Shown here in pieces: positions 1 through 9,925 of a stretch of DNA of 64,000 nucleotides. The stretch comes from Abelmoschus esculentus. Taxonomy: Eukaryota > Streptophyta > Magnoliopsida > Malvales > Malvaceae. Below the pieces are notes generated by a model that searched no databases, was not told the origin of the DNA, and worked only from the letters and a program-made list of their open reading frames with translations. The position numbers were made by a program, and so were the translations under genes. Position 1 is the stretch's first letter, and each line of letters starts with the position of its first letter. Where the stretch lies: assembly GCA_035048815.1 (NCBI GenBank), contig JAUCBN010000038.1, positions 13,048,001 through 13,112,000 of the forward strand. Direction: 5' to 3'.

Positions 1-2
1 CG

Positions 3-2087
3 AAGGATAATTTCCCTCTACCCCACATAGATGTTCTAGTGAATAATACTTCGGGGCATTCATGGTTCTCTTTCATGGATGGGTTCTCGGGTTATAATCA
101 GATCAAAATGAATCCGGAAGATATGGAGAAGACAACTTTTACCACACTTTGGGCCACGTTCTGCTATAAAGTCATGCCTTTTGGGTTGAAGAAATACCAA
201 AGAGCTATGGTAACACTATTTCATGACATGTTGCACAAAGAAATCGAAGTTTATGTGGACGATATGATAGCCAAGTCCCAAACAGAAGATGGGCATGTGC
301 AAGATTTAAAGAAATTGTTCCAAAGGCTACGAAAATATCAATTGAAGCTTAACCCTAATAAATGTACGTTTGGGGTTACATCCAGTAAGCTACTTGGTTT
401 TTTGGTCAGCCAAAGGGGCATCGAAATCGATCCCGATAAGGTCAATGCAATTCAAAATTTGCCACCTCCAAAAACACAAAAAGAGGTTCGAGGCTTCCTT
501 GGGAGATTGAACTACGTGTCTCGGTTTATTTCTCAGTTAACCGATAGATGTGATCCCGTTTTTAAACTGCTTCGGAAGAATAACCCAAGTGAGTGGAATG
601 ATGAATGTCAGGAAACATTGGACAAGATCAAACAATATTTGTCCAACGCACCAATATTGATGGCACCGGTTCCTGAGAGACCATTAATCCTCTACTTAGC
701 GGTGTTCAAGAATTCCATGGGGTACGTACTGGGGCAACACGATGATACTGGAAAGAAAAAAAGAGCAATCTATTACCTGAGTAAGAAATTTACCGAATGC
801 GAGGCACGGTACCCATTTATCCAAAAGATGTGTTGTGCACTTGTTTGGGTTACTCGTTGACTCAGGCAATATTTGTTATACCACACCACGTGGTTGATCT
901 CAAAACTCGATCCATTGAAGTTTCTGATGGAAGCACCCGCATTGACTGGGAGATTGGCACGATGGCAAATATTGTTGTCCGAATTTGACATAGTATATGT
1001 TAGCCAGAAAGCAATTAAAGGGAGTGCCATAGCTGACTTTCTTGCGAGCAGAGCCTCGGATGATTATGAGCCTCTAAGCTTTGATTTTCTTGATGAGGAT
1101 GTAATGACCGTTTCCGTTGAAGAAAATGAAGAAATGGAAAAATGGAAATTGTATTTCGACAGGGCAGTCAACGCCCTCGGACGGGGAATCGGAGCTGTAC
1201 TAATATCTTCGGGTGGTATACATTATCCTCTCACGAGCAAGTTAGAATTTTTGTGCACTAACAATATGGCTGAATACGAAGCATGTGTCATGGGATTAAA
1301 GGCTACAATAGAAAGAAAGATAAAGGCCTTGAAGGTATACGGGGACTCAACATTAGTTATTTATCAGCTACGTGGAGAATGGGAAACCAAAGACACGAAG
1401 TTGATAGAATATCGAAAGTTGATATTAGAGCTAATTAAAGAATTTGAAAAGATAACATTTGTATACCTTCCTAGAGAGGACAACCAAATGACAGATGCCT
1501 TAGCTACACTAGCCTCGGTATTCCAAGCAAATAGACCGGAGGATATGATGCTAATCCGGATGCTTTGCTATAAAACATATGCTCATTGCTGCAACTTGGA
1601 AGAAGAGGATGGTAATCCTTGGTATTTTGACATTCTACAATACATCAAGTTCTAAGCTTACCCATTTGGAGCTAATGATATTGAAAAGAGAACAATCAGA
1701 AGAATGGCTTCTGCATATGTACTAGATGGCGACGTCTTGTACAGAAAGAGCAGAGATCAAGTGTTGCTAAGGTGTGTCAATGCTAGTGAGGCTAAGAGTA
1801 TTCTGGAAGAAGTGCATGATGGAATTTGCGGTACGCATGCCAATGGCTTCTTGATGGCACGGAAAATAATGAGATACAGATACTACTAGTCTACTATGGA
1901 AGGGGATTGCATAGAATATGCCAAAAAGCGTCACAAATGCCATATCTATGCAGATAAAATCAACTCTCCGCTAGTACCGTTACATACAATGAATTCGCCA
2001 TGGCCTTTTGCTGTTTGGGGACTAGATGTAATCGGGCAGATTCATCCTAAGGCTTCAAATGGACATCGCTTTATCCTAGTGGCCATC
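3..2087 (+). pseudogene. Tat-lineage Ty3/gypsy pol, 5' part: RT, RNase H, archaeal-type RNase H, integrase N-terminus
   Basis: This is the polyprotein of an LTR retrotransposon and is already inside reverse transcriptase at the window edge. One reading frame runs throughout. RT shows FMDGFSGYNQI (about 72-104) and the catalytic YVDDM (252-266). The motif normally reading PFGLKNAGATYQR has lost four codons near 180-200. A connection/native RNase H follows (about 650-870). A second RNase H (about 1135-1510) keeps all four acidic residues, in YFD, AEYEA, YGDS and TDALA. The integrase zinc region begins near 1704, but the first Cys of its CxxC pair reads Arg (KRHKC). The dual RNase H identifies the Tat/Ogre lineage. 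Three in-frame stops break the frame: TGA 858, TAA 1653 and TAG 1887. The frame continues at 4313 after the insertion. It is non-functional. Confidence 0.93.
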
Positions 2088-2770
2088 TATAATAACCCAA
2101 AATCTGAGTCAAAAATTCCCAATCTTAAAGTCAAAATCCCTAATTGTGCCCTAAGAATTGAGGATTTAAATTTTGAATTTAGGGACTTAATTGAAAAATT
2201 CTGAAACTAAAAGGGTCATATTTTAAATTTTGAAAAATTCAAACCCTTGAAGGGTAATTAAACCAAAATTTTGAAGAAATGTTTTCTTCTTCCTCGTGTA
2301 ACCGAAGATTCTGAATTTATGGAGTTTAATTCTCCTTTAATATTTTTTTATGGTTAAATCCGAATGAATTCATTCGTTCTCTGCTAAGCTTGAATCACGC
2401 TCTCTCGTTGTCTCTGTTTTTCCACAAAGAAAATACTGTGGGTTTTGTCTCCTCCTTGATCCGTTGGATTCGTGAAGGTAAATTTTAATTCTATTTATTT
2501 AATCCTTTACGTTTCTGTTTTCAGTTTAGTTTAGTATTATATTCGGTTTAGGGAAGGTAGGAATATATATATTCGGTAGAGAAAGGGAAGAATGTTCATG
2601 GTTTAAGTTCTGTTTTAATCGAATAAGAGTGTGGGAATTGTTGTTTTGATTCGATTCAAGTGTTGGATTATGTTAGAATCGAAAAGGAGTTGAACCGGAT
2701 CGAATATAGGGTCGAATCCAGTGGAAATAGGGGGTTTAAATCGTGAAAATGTGTTGTTTGGATAGGGAGA

Positions 2771-2826
2771 AAATCTGGAAATTTTCCAGATTTTCCCAGA
2801 AAATCTGGGAAATTCCCAGATTTTCC
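2771..2826. repeat. Stacked palindromes in LTR copy A1
   Basis: Two adjacent inverted repeats are built on AATCTGG/CCAGATT and AATCTGGG/CCCAGATT around short A/T centres. Diverged versions occur in the related LTR at about 35170-35260 and, truncated, at 56674-56735. Copy A2 keeps only a short remnant near 22165-22195. Confidence 0.7.
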
Positions 2827-3043
2827 CGAGAAACAAACAGTGCAGGAAAAACCAGGTTTAAACCCGGTCCAAAGCCGAACCGAACCAGGAAATCGGCCCA
2901 CCCGAATCGGTCCAAGCCCAGACCGACCAACCTGACCGAACCGCAACCCAGGCCCAAACCGTGACCCGTCCGACCCGAACCCAGATCCGACCCGACTGCC
3001 CGACCCAACCCGACTCGATCTCCGACCTATTTCCCGACCTGGC

Positions 3044-3109
3044 TGACGTCATCGTTGATGTCATCATTGACGTCACTGCTGACGTCAGCGTTGACCAGTG
3101 CTGATGTCA
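3044..3109. promoter_or_regulatory. Cluster of TGACGTCA motifs upstream of the LTR TATA-like box
   Basis: Three perfect TGACGTCA palindromes (the first at 3044) and two TGATGTCA variants lie within 66 bp, about 30-95 bp upstream of TTTATATTT at 3139. TGACG-core palindromes are established binding sites for plant bZIP factors of the TGA type. Use as an LTR enhancer is inferred from the position only. Confidence 0.5.
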
Positions 3110-3165
3110 GCAGTTGACTTTTTCTGACCCGGGCCCACTTTATATTTTTTGACGTCCTGAATCTA

Positions 3166-3500
3166 ATGGCGCTATCCGTTTTTCGAAATTCGAACCCGAA
3201 GTGTCGTTTTTGGGGGTTTTATGTTTGATAAGTTATCTGGAAGTTTATCTATAAAAGTTTCTGAACACGTTTCTGTTTGCTTCAGGTGACGAGGATTCCG
3301 ACCCCGAGCAGTTACCTCCTCCTCCTCCTGTACGAGGTCCGATACATCCATATTCGGGACCTTCACGTGAGTAACGTATTAATTATGTTTAATTTATTTT
3401 ACGGTATTGTGGCATAATAGGATGTCTAACGTAATTCTGTAAATTGTAGACTCTACTCCTGCTCAGCCTGGTGGTAGAGCCGAGTCCAGTAGACGTTAGG
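3166..3500 (+). other. Small intron-bearing ORF block inside the LTR (copy A1)
   Basis: A TATA-like box at 3139 is followed by an ATG at 3166 and a short conserved peptide block (M.LS.F.NSN.K). After an acceptor-like TTGCTTCAG at 3277-3285 comes an exon-like stretch 3286-3366 encoding GDEDSDPEQLPPPP. Then come a GTGAGT donor at 3367, an 83-bp intron, a TTGTAG acceptor ending 3449, and a second exon encoding STPAQPGGRAESSRR. The codon split by the intron is phase 1. In this copy a TAG stops the second exon; copy A2 runs further to its TGA. Copies B1 and B2 keep the same layout with different residues. I do not recognise the product. Function, and whether it is translated, are unknown. Confidence 0.45.
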
Positions 3501-4312
3501 GTCATCGTTGAGTCTCTGATACAGGTGTGTTCTCTCCCGTTCAACCTGTAAATACTATTGTTCTCTATATTCGATTCTGTTATCCGTATGATCATGTATC
3601 ATTCTGTTATATCATATCTGATTTTGATTTCTGTCATGCTTGCCTCCTGTTAGACCGTAAGACATGCATTCTAATTCTCTATCTGCATTAACATGGCATC
3701 TGGGATATTATCTGTGTACGGGGAAGTTAGTGATTTTATCACTTCTGTTTAGTGGCTCCACCTTCGGGTCGAGATACCACTTCTGTTGGTGTGATGGTGT
3801 TAGAGTGGTCTGGGGACCAACTCTTCTGAGGTGTTCGGAGATGGGTGCATATCATGCATACTCTGTCTGTTCTGCATATTCTGCTTTGTATTCCGTTTAT
3901 CTGTTTTAGAGACACACTAGGCTCCCCAGCTTACACCCTCTCAGGTTCTTGTTTCAGATCTCAGACTTAGGCTCGGTACGGTACTTGGAGGATCCTATTC
4001 CAGTATCTGATTTTATAGTATGTTTTTCAGTTTACGGATTCTGGATTGTTTTTATTTGAATAATAGTTTCTGTAAATTGAATATTAAATATTTATCGGTT
4101 TTTGCAACATTTATTATTTATGAAATTTACGGGTTGAATCATATTTTGTAAATGATTAATTTTATTATTATTATAATTTATTAATTATTCAGTATTTATC
4201 CGAATATTTTATATTTATTTTTGTAAAACCTTAACGTGAGAAACAAGTTTTCAAGCCGTAAACCCTAACTTGTAATCTAAGAAATTAGGTTACTTTTAGG
4301 GGTTACACCGTC

Positions 4313-5092
4313 GTTTATTTCACCAAGTGAATAGAAGTTGTCTCTTACGCTAACATCACAAGAACAACAGTTTGCAAGTTCTTGAAGAAAGAGATTATTT
4401 GTCGGTATGGTCTACCAGAGCGAATCATCACGGATAATGCTACCAATTTCAATAACAGATTGATAGCAGAAACCTGTGAGCAGTTTAAAATAATCCATCA
4501 CAACTCTGTGGCATACCGGCCAAAGATGAATGGAGCCGTTGAGGCAGCAAATAAGAACATTAAGAAGATCATATCAAAGATGACTGAAACATACAGAGAT
4601 TGGCATGAAAGGCTTCCTTTTGCCTTATTTGCGTACCGAACTTCGATAAGAACCTCTACCGGGGCAACGCCATATTCTCTAGTATACGGTACTGAAGCTG
4701 TGTTACCTTTGGAAATTGAAATCCTATCTCTTCGGGTATTATCAGAGGTGAAGCTGAATGATGCAAAGTGGATACAGATTTGTTTAGATCAGTTGAATCT
4801 AATCGAAGAAAAATGGTTGAAAGCTATCTGTCACAACCAAATGTATCAGAAGCAGATGATTCGAGCTTATGACAAAAAAGTTCGACCACGAGAATTCTGA
4901 GAGGGGGATCTAGTGCTTAAAAAGATCTTGCCCATACACCGAGATTTCCGAGGGAAATGGATGTCGAATTGGGAAGGGCCTTACGTTGTCAAAAAGGCTT
5001 TCTCCGGAGGCGCATTGATCTTGACTGAAATGGACGGACAAGAATTAAACAAGCCGGTGAATTCTGATTCAGTTAAGAGATATTACGCCTGA
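4313..5092 (+). pseudogene. Tat-lineage integrase, core and C-terminus (continuation of pol)
   Basis: This resumes the pol frame exactly where it was broken at 2087. If 2088-4312 (solo LTR plus one target duplication) is removed, the integrase core reads through without a shift. The D,D,E residues are visible: Asp in GLDVIG upstream of the insertion, Asp in ITDNATN (about 4428) and Glu in GAVEAANKN (about 4535). Stops lie at about 4328 (from Trp) and 4898. The C-terminal stretch ends GPYVVKKAFSGG...KRYYA with a TGA at 5090. No chromodomain follows, which fits Tat rather than a chromovirus. Confidence 0.93.
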
Positions 5093-6039
5093 AAAAAAAG
5101 AAAAAGAAAAGAAGAAAAAGAAAGAAAAAAAAAGAAAAGAAAAAGAGAAAAAGAAAACAGAGCGAAAACCCGAAAGGGCAGTTCACAAAAGAGTGATTAA
5201 AAGAAAAGGAGGGGTCAAGATGAAAACCCAAAAAGGGCGTCTTAATACCAACGGAGGATTTGGGTCAAAAACCAGGGATGGCGGCTCAAATAAATGAAAT
5301 AGGCATCCGGTGATTCGTGTCTCTCGGTTATCAAGCAATACGGAAGGATCTTCACGTTTGCAGAGTTGGATCCTCATTTGAAGAATGGCTAGACAAGTAG
5401 CTCATTTTTAAATCTATATCTCGGGAAAAGGCCTGGATGATCGCTTGTGATAAGCGTTTGGGAACTTGCATTTTGTTCATTTCCTTTCCCTTCAAGTTGT
5501 TTTGCCTTGTTTGTTTTATATGTTTGTCATAAATTTACGAAAAGCTCTAATAAAGATACTCATTCACTTCTTTTGAGCCTTCAATTCTATCCAAAGTATC
5601 ATGCTAGTGAACTAGTATGAATTAATGAATACAGAAGATCTTTTGGCATTACTATTTTTAAGTTACAGGTAAGATTTGTTTTTCCGGATCAAGATAACGG
5701 AATATAAACGGACATGTTCTGACATTTAGACAAAATCTGTCTCGAAAGAATGCCTCAAATAGCTTTATAAAGAGGACAATCATTAAGAGTTGCCCTCGCT
5801 ATGTGAGATGAAAACCTCGAATGCGGAAAAGAGGGAGAAGATTCAATCAGTCCCTTCAGAGTGCCAAACTGACTGATAATACATGCCTTTCAAAGCAGTA
5901 CTCATGCATCATAATAGGAATATTTGCATTTAGAAGCATGTTAACAATGCATGATATTTCTGTTAAACAAGATTTAAAGAAATCAACAACAGCGAACATT
6001 ATCGGCAGCCATTTGGCGTGAGTCCAAGAAGAAGTGGTG
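5093..6039 (+). other. Tat element 3' untranslated region, proximal part
   Basis: Non-coding sequence after the integrase stop. It opens with a pure A/G tract (about 5091-5160). The rest has no coding pattern that I recognise. The short open frames at 5183-5377 and 5821-6077 have no family features. Confidence 0.6.
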
Positions 6040-7010
6040 TAATGTAAGGAATTTCGTAATAAGAAGAACAGCCTCAAGTTTCACCGCTTACGTCTGAGGA
6101 ATTTCATAATATGAAGAACAGCTTCAGACTCTTCAGTGGAGATGGAGAATTTCGTAATAAGAAGAACAACTTCATATTCCATTGTTAAATCCTCTGGATC
6201 ATCAGTAAGTCCTCCGGGCATGATGTTAAATCCTCCGGGTCATTAGTAAATCCTCCGGGCATGATGTTAAATACTTTGGGTCATCAGTAAGTCCTCCGGG
6301 CATGATGTTAAATCCTCCGGGTCATCAGTAAGTCTTTTGGGCATGATGTTAAATCCTTCGGGTCATCAGTAAGTCCTCCGGGAATGATGTTAAATCCTAC
6401 GAGTCATCATTAAGTCCTCCGGGTATGATGCTAAGTTTGGAGAATTTCATAATAAGAAGAACAGGTCCAAATTCTGTGAGATACAAGGAATTTCATAATA
6501 AGAAGAACAACCTCGAATTTCACCCCTCTTGTCTGGAGAATTTCATAATAAGAAGAACAGCTCTAGATCTCCCAGAAAATGAGGAATTTCATAATAACAA
6601 GAACAACCTCAATTTCCACCACTTGGTGAGTTTGGAGAATTTCATAATAAGAAGAACAACTCCAAATTCCACGAGATGCGAGGAATTTCATAATAAGAAG
6701 AATAGCCTCGGATTTCGCCATCCTTATCTGGAGAATTTCATAATAAGAAGAACAACTCCAGATCTCCCGGAGATGAGGAATTTCGAAATGAAAAGAACAG
6801 CCTCAAGCTCCATCACTTGATGAGTCTAAGGAATTTCGTCTGAAGAATTTCGTAATAAGAAGAACAGCTTCAAACCTTGGAGAATTTTATAATAAGAAGA
6901 ACAGCTCCAGTTATTCCAAGGGCGAAGAATTTTAGAAAGAAGAACAACCTCGAGTCGCGTCACGAGGTCTCGCTTGAAGAATTTCGTAATAAGAAGAACA
7001 GCTTCAAGCT
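6040..7010 (+). repeat. Array of about 15 covarying hairpins in the Tat 3' UTR
   Basis: A loop of about 22 nt, AATTTCATAATAAGAAGAAC plus two bases, recurs about every 45-57 bp from 6050 to 7001. Each copy is flanked by arms that pair with each other but differ between copies. Arms 6092-6099 and 6122-6129 are GTCTGAGG/CTTCAGAC. Arms 6628-6637 and 6660-6669 are GAGTTTGGAG/CTCCAAATTC. Arms 6726-6733 and 6756-6763 are ATCTGGAG/CTCCAGAT. Arms 6972-6979 and 7002-7009 are GCTTGAAG/CTTCAAGC. Inner arms switch together between GGAG/CTCC, GAGG/CCTC and GAAG/CTTC. Three or four copies are partly decayed, and one (about 6828-6839) is truncated. The array is split by six 41-bp repeats at 6184-6429. Tandem repeats in this part of Ogre/Tat elements are known; the pairing pattern is what I see here. 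Confidence 0.85.
6184..6429 (+). repeat. Six tandem 41-bp repeats
   Basis: Exactly six units of 41 bp (246 bp), each beginning GTTAAATCCT and ending CATGAT or a variant. Each unit is itself two related halves of about 20 bp centred on TCCTCCGGG. The array sits between the third and fourth hairpins of the surrounding array. Confidence 0.92.
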
Positions 7011-7070
7011 TCAGGGCCTTACCAAATTCGTGTTTTTCAGTCTTTGCCCATCTCCTGTTTCGCAGCATTG

Positions 7071-7086
7071 AGCAAAGAGGGGCAGC
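7071..7086 (+). other. Polypurine tract of the Tat element
   Basis: AGCAAAGAGGGGCAGC lies directly before TGTCAACACG, the start of the 3' LTR. The same 16-nt layout precedes the 3' LTRs of the two gag-only elements on the minus strand at 15115 and 49410. It would prime plus-strand DNA synthesis. Confidence 0.75.
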
Positions 7087-9925
7087 TGTCAACACGAATC
7101 TAAATTTTGAATAATAAGATATAAATAACAAAATACAAATAATAAATAAATAATAAAATATTAAAAAAAATTGAAAATCATGAAAAAACAGATAACGTGG
7201 GGGGGTTCTTGGTTTGTTGTTGAAGTTTGTTAGGATTATGATTTGTTTGTTGAGCTTTTTTAGGGATTTAGATAGTGTTTAAACTAAGTTGGATTGTTGA
7301 ATCGAATCCCTTTAAATAGGGATCCGATAGGTAGTGAGGGAAAAAAATCTAGAGATCGGGAGTTTTTGAATCGACAGTTGAAGTCTGGAATCGAAGGGCT
7401 AGAACCGGCGGTGAGGAGTAATCAAAGGGACTGGAATCGGAAGGAATCGAAAGGTAATACCACTTGCCTTCTTTTGTTTCTTTTACCGTTTGATGGTATG
7501 CCTTTCGGTTGAAATTTAGGAGGGTAATCTTTAGGTTCTTAATGGTTTTTGATTTTAGTCAGGTAGTTTTAGGGGGTTTGGAGCTTTTCGATCGGCTTCT
7601 TAGGGTTCTAGATGATGAAAACCTGTTTTTTAGGTGATTTTAGCCTTCTCTAGGGTTTCCGATGGCTTCACCGGCGTCAGAGGGAAAAAACGGTCACCGG
7701 GGTTTCTGGGCAACGGCCGACGAACTCGCCGGAGCGGCACCGGACGGTGGTGACTTCGATCGGGTGGCGGCTCATACGGCGTTGTGTTGTCGTGTTCGTC
7801 ATGTTCATCTTGAACATGAAGAACACTCAAGTTGTTCTTGTGTTTTTAGCCCCTTTTGATCTGTTTAGGCTTAGTTTTCTGGAAAAAAGATGTTTGCTTC
7901 AGAGGTTTCATTGAGCTAGTGAGTTGCACCGAGTTGGTCTCGGTGCAAATGACCGAGCCAACTCGGTCTTGGGGCTTTTTGTTGTGGGTTGAAACGGCGC
8001 CGTTTTGGCAGCTGGGCACGCGGGTCGGATCCGGGTTCAACCTGGATCCGCGTGTTTCTATCCGAATAGGGGGAATTTACTTCCTAGGTCCTCCTAAGAT
8101 TGAGATGTTATGCAATTAAGTCCCTAGAACCCCCAATTAGGTTCCTAGGACTTTAGTTTTCACCCAATTAGGTCCCAAAATCCCTAATTAAACCCCTAGG
8201 ATTAGAATTAATTTGTTTTAGACTTAAATTAGGACTTAAAATTAATTTTAAAGACTTAAAAAATTCAATTAGGCTCTAAATTAGAATTTAATTTAATTTT
8301 TGAGAAAACTTTAAAATTAATTTAACCTAGTTAAATCTAATATAAAATTAATTTGACCTCTAAAACTTAGAAATTAGACTTTAATTAGGTTTAATTTAAT
8401 TCTTAAAATTTAGAAAATAATTTTAATTAATTATTTTAATTAATTTTAATTAATTTCTAAAAAATAAGTTTTAAAATTAGTCCAACTTAATTAGGTCTAG
8501 TCTAGCCTTTAAACCTTAAAACATTCATCAAATTAGACTTTAATTAGGTTTAATTTAAGTCTTAAAATTTAGGAAATAATTTTAATTAATTATTTTAATT
8601 AATTTTAAATTTCTAAAGATAAGATTTAAGAATTAATTAGGCCTAATTAGCCCAAGTTCCACCAAAATTAAATTTTAATTAGGTTAAATTAAATTCTTAA
8701 AATTTAGAAATTATTTTAATTAAATCCCTTAATTAATTTTAATTTTCTAAGATAAGACTTAAAAATTAATCTAATTAAATCCAACTCTCCAATTAAACCT
8801 TAGAACTTAAAATTCACCAAATTAGATTTTAATTAGGATTTAGTTAAAATTTGAAGATTAGGAAAAATTAATTAAATAATTAATTTAAAAAAATCCTAAG
8901 CTTTAAAATTACACACTTAATTAAATCTAATTCATCTTTCGAAGTTTGAATTTTAGTCCCTTTTTATCTCTCCCAATGCAAGTTCCTTTTGTACTCACTT
9001 CATGATGATAATTTTGATGTAACTTGTACTCCCATAATTCTAATAAAAAATATCAAGTTCCTTTTATCTTGTTTGTTTATTTTATTATATTTTTGCATGG
9101 CATATTTTAGGAACATCAGAGAGCCCTCTAGGACTAGTCACTTAAATTAATTAATTAATTAAATATGGAGATAATTAGTATATAATAGTATTTGAATCTT
9201 ATGTCTCGGATACACTAAAGAGGCTGATGTTTTGACGTACCATGATGTTGGCCTAGAGAGTGTACCTTGGTATCGAATTCATGTGCTATTTAAACCTAGA
9301 ATTTTGATAAAATAACTTAGGCTTAGTATTAAATAAAATTGATAGGTAAAACTAATGATATTAGTAACTTAGGTTTTAACACTTAATCAATGGAGCGTTT
9401 GTAGGATTAGAATTTAAAATGAACAAGATAAAAAACGGTCATGCATTTTACTTTAACCTTTTGAGGCGAAAGTTACATTCCTTTGAATTTGAGTGAGGTT
9501 TCCTATCTAGAGGACGTCTCGTTCAACTCAAGTTTAAAGGCGATGTAATTTCTAAATCAAAAGGATATCCCCGATTCAAATAATGCTCAGTTAACAATGG
9601 AAACTTAAATTAAGATCTATCTTCAAAGTATCAATGCCATGTAATTTTTTCAAGGTACCATTTTTGGGCGTTTGTAAGGGTCGTCCTTACACGTAACCGA
9701 CTCCCGAACCCAATATTTTTTTAACGAATATCTGGTTTGTTTTATGGTGTCTGGCCTACCTAAGTGGCTGGTGGCGACTCCAAGTCATTTTTCAAATTAA
9801 ATTATATATTTTTAATAAAATTTGAGTTTTTCGAGATTAAAATTGATAAAGTTCATATTTTTCGAAATCAATCGTCAAGTTATTTTCCACCTAAACTCAC
9901 GTTTTTTTAAGAGGTCACGAAAACA
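7087..9925 (+). mobile_element. 3' LTR of the Tat-lineage element
   Basis: It starts TGTCAACACG right after the polypurine tract and ends near GGTCACGAAAACA, where Athila-like gag sequence begins, so about 2.84 kb. The 7300-7860 part is comparatively GC-rich and the 8100-8960 part is very AT-rich. Near its end it carries the block shared by all Tat-type LTRs here (about 9695-9780), which finishes in GGTGGCGACTCC. Open frames inside it (7294-7512, 7630-7859, 7846-8119) show no protein family and look incidental. The right end is uncertain by a few bases. Confidence 0.75.
8371..8960 (+). repeat. Imperfect tandem repeats of about 145-160 bp within the Tat LTR
   Basis: Four AT-rich units start at about 8371, 8530, 8674 and 8819. 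Each opens with a version of AAATTAGACTTTAATTAGG, followed by AATTTAGAAA and runs of TTTTAATTAATT. They have diverged by substitutions and small indels. Confidence 0.7.

Larger units (their letters stand above)
2088..4307 (+). mobile_element. Solo LTR of a chromovirus-type Ty3/gypsy family (copy A1)
   Basis: A 2220-bp insertion inside the integrase codons. It begins TATAATAACCC (from TGTAATAACCC) and ends GGGGTTACA. It is flanked by 5-bp duplications CCATC (2083-2087) and CCGTC (4308-4312) that differ by one transition. There is no gag or pol inside, so I read it as a solo LTR left by LTR-LTR recombination. A second copy lies at 21476-23653 and diverged relatives at 34735-36687 and 56674-58143. 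The start of the LTR that follows the chromodomain integrase at 44072 is similar, which is why I assign the family to chromoviruses. It contains a GC-rich stretch (2860-3030), a TGACGTCA cluster, a TATA-like box and a small intron-bearing ORF. Confidence 0.85.

Noticed and set aside
2668..3076. Overlapping Gly/Arg/Pro-rich ORFs
   Set aside because: They arise from the GC-rich CCGACCCGAACC-type segment of the LTR on both strands; none shows codon conservation with copy A2.
6425..6820. 131-codon ORF with repeated LENFIIRRT peptide
   Set aside because: It is a translation of the hairpin array; the peptide repeats only because the DNA repeats, and it shifts frame between copies.
6040..7010. CRISPR-like array of regularly spaced repeats
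   Set aside because: Plant retrotransposon context, no cas genes, and the spacers are related arms that pair with each other.
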